Origin: Actinomycetes bacterium
Lineage (GTDB): Bacteria; Actinomycetota; Acidimicrobiia; Acidimicrobiales; Palsa-688
DNA: 21,313 nt
Direction: 5' to 3'
Assembly: GCA_021816565.1 (NCBI GenBank)
Contig: JAKAXN010000034.1
Location: 1 to 21,313 of the forward strand
Shown here one piece after another: positions 21,303 to 21,313 of the stretch. Below the pieces are notes generated by a model. That model was given only the letters and a program-made list of their open reading frames with translations, made no database searches and was not told where the DNA came from. The translations under genes and the position numbers were made by a program. Numbering within the stretch: the stretch's first letter is position 1; each line of letters begins with the position of its first letter.

Positions 21303-21313
21303 ATGCCGGCTGA
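21303..21313 (+). CDS. Start of a gene cut by the right edge
   Basis: Only ATG CCG GCT GA is visible (Met-Pro-Ala, then a truncated codon). The call rests on the leaderless-type -10 box 6 nt upstream and the divergent operator-like repeat. Product unknown. Confidence 0.35.

Overview
The window is very GC-rich, chromosomal bacterial DNA. GTG/TTG starts are frequent and many start and stop codons overlap. The marker families are actinobacterial: a QcrCAB menaquinol:cytochrome c reductase with a diheme QcrC, a three-helix QcrA and a PDWY QcrB; a bcc/aa3-type oxidase; CtaG; and an LLM-class (probably F420-dependent) oxidoreductase. A deep-branching actinobacterium, perhaps of the class Acidimicrobiia, is the best guess, but this is inference. 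No rRNA, tRNA, CRISPR array, transposase or phage gene was seen.

Left part (1-7334). A leftward pair encodes a patatin-like lipase and, 4 nt downstream, an avidin/streptavidin-family biotin-binding protein that runs off the left edge. Rightward genes then encode a BON-domain protein, an HtrA-like lipoprotein protease and a DUF2231-Rieske fusion. These converge on a leftward amidase. The amidase is divergent from an LLM-class oxidoreductase, which is followed by a cupin. A small membrane protein sits just downstream of the LysR gene.

Middle (7344-9598). A leftward LysR regulator and a leftward GPR1/FUN34/YaaH acetate-type transporter are separated by a perfect 34-bp palindrome. A 329-bp control region lies upstream of the respiratory operon and holds an 18-bp perfect palindrome.

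Respiratory operon (9599-17151). A nine-codon leader ORF with the strong ribosome site is followed by ctaC, ctaD, a small membrane protein, qcrC, qcrA, qcrB, a lipoprotein, a two-helix membrane protein and a hemerythrin-like protein. Nearly all are joined by ATGA/GTGA-type overlaps. Together they would carry electrons from menaquinol through bcc and a diheme cytochrome to oxygen. Subunit III is absent here. CtaD has all heme and copper ligands, but by eye it lacks the usual D-channel Asp, helix-VI Glu and K-channel Lys. The copper assembly factor gene ctaG converges on the operon end, with overlapping stop codons.

Right part (18128-21313). A MarR regulator, probably on a leaderless transcript, is coupled to a ClC chloride transporter with CBS-like and TrkA-C-like cytoplasmic domains, followed by a strong hairpin terminator. 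A small membrane/zinc-ribbon-like gene and the first bases of another gene diverge across an inverted repeat.

At least six genes have a TANNNT box 5-7 nt before the start codon, which points to widespread leaderless transcription.
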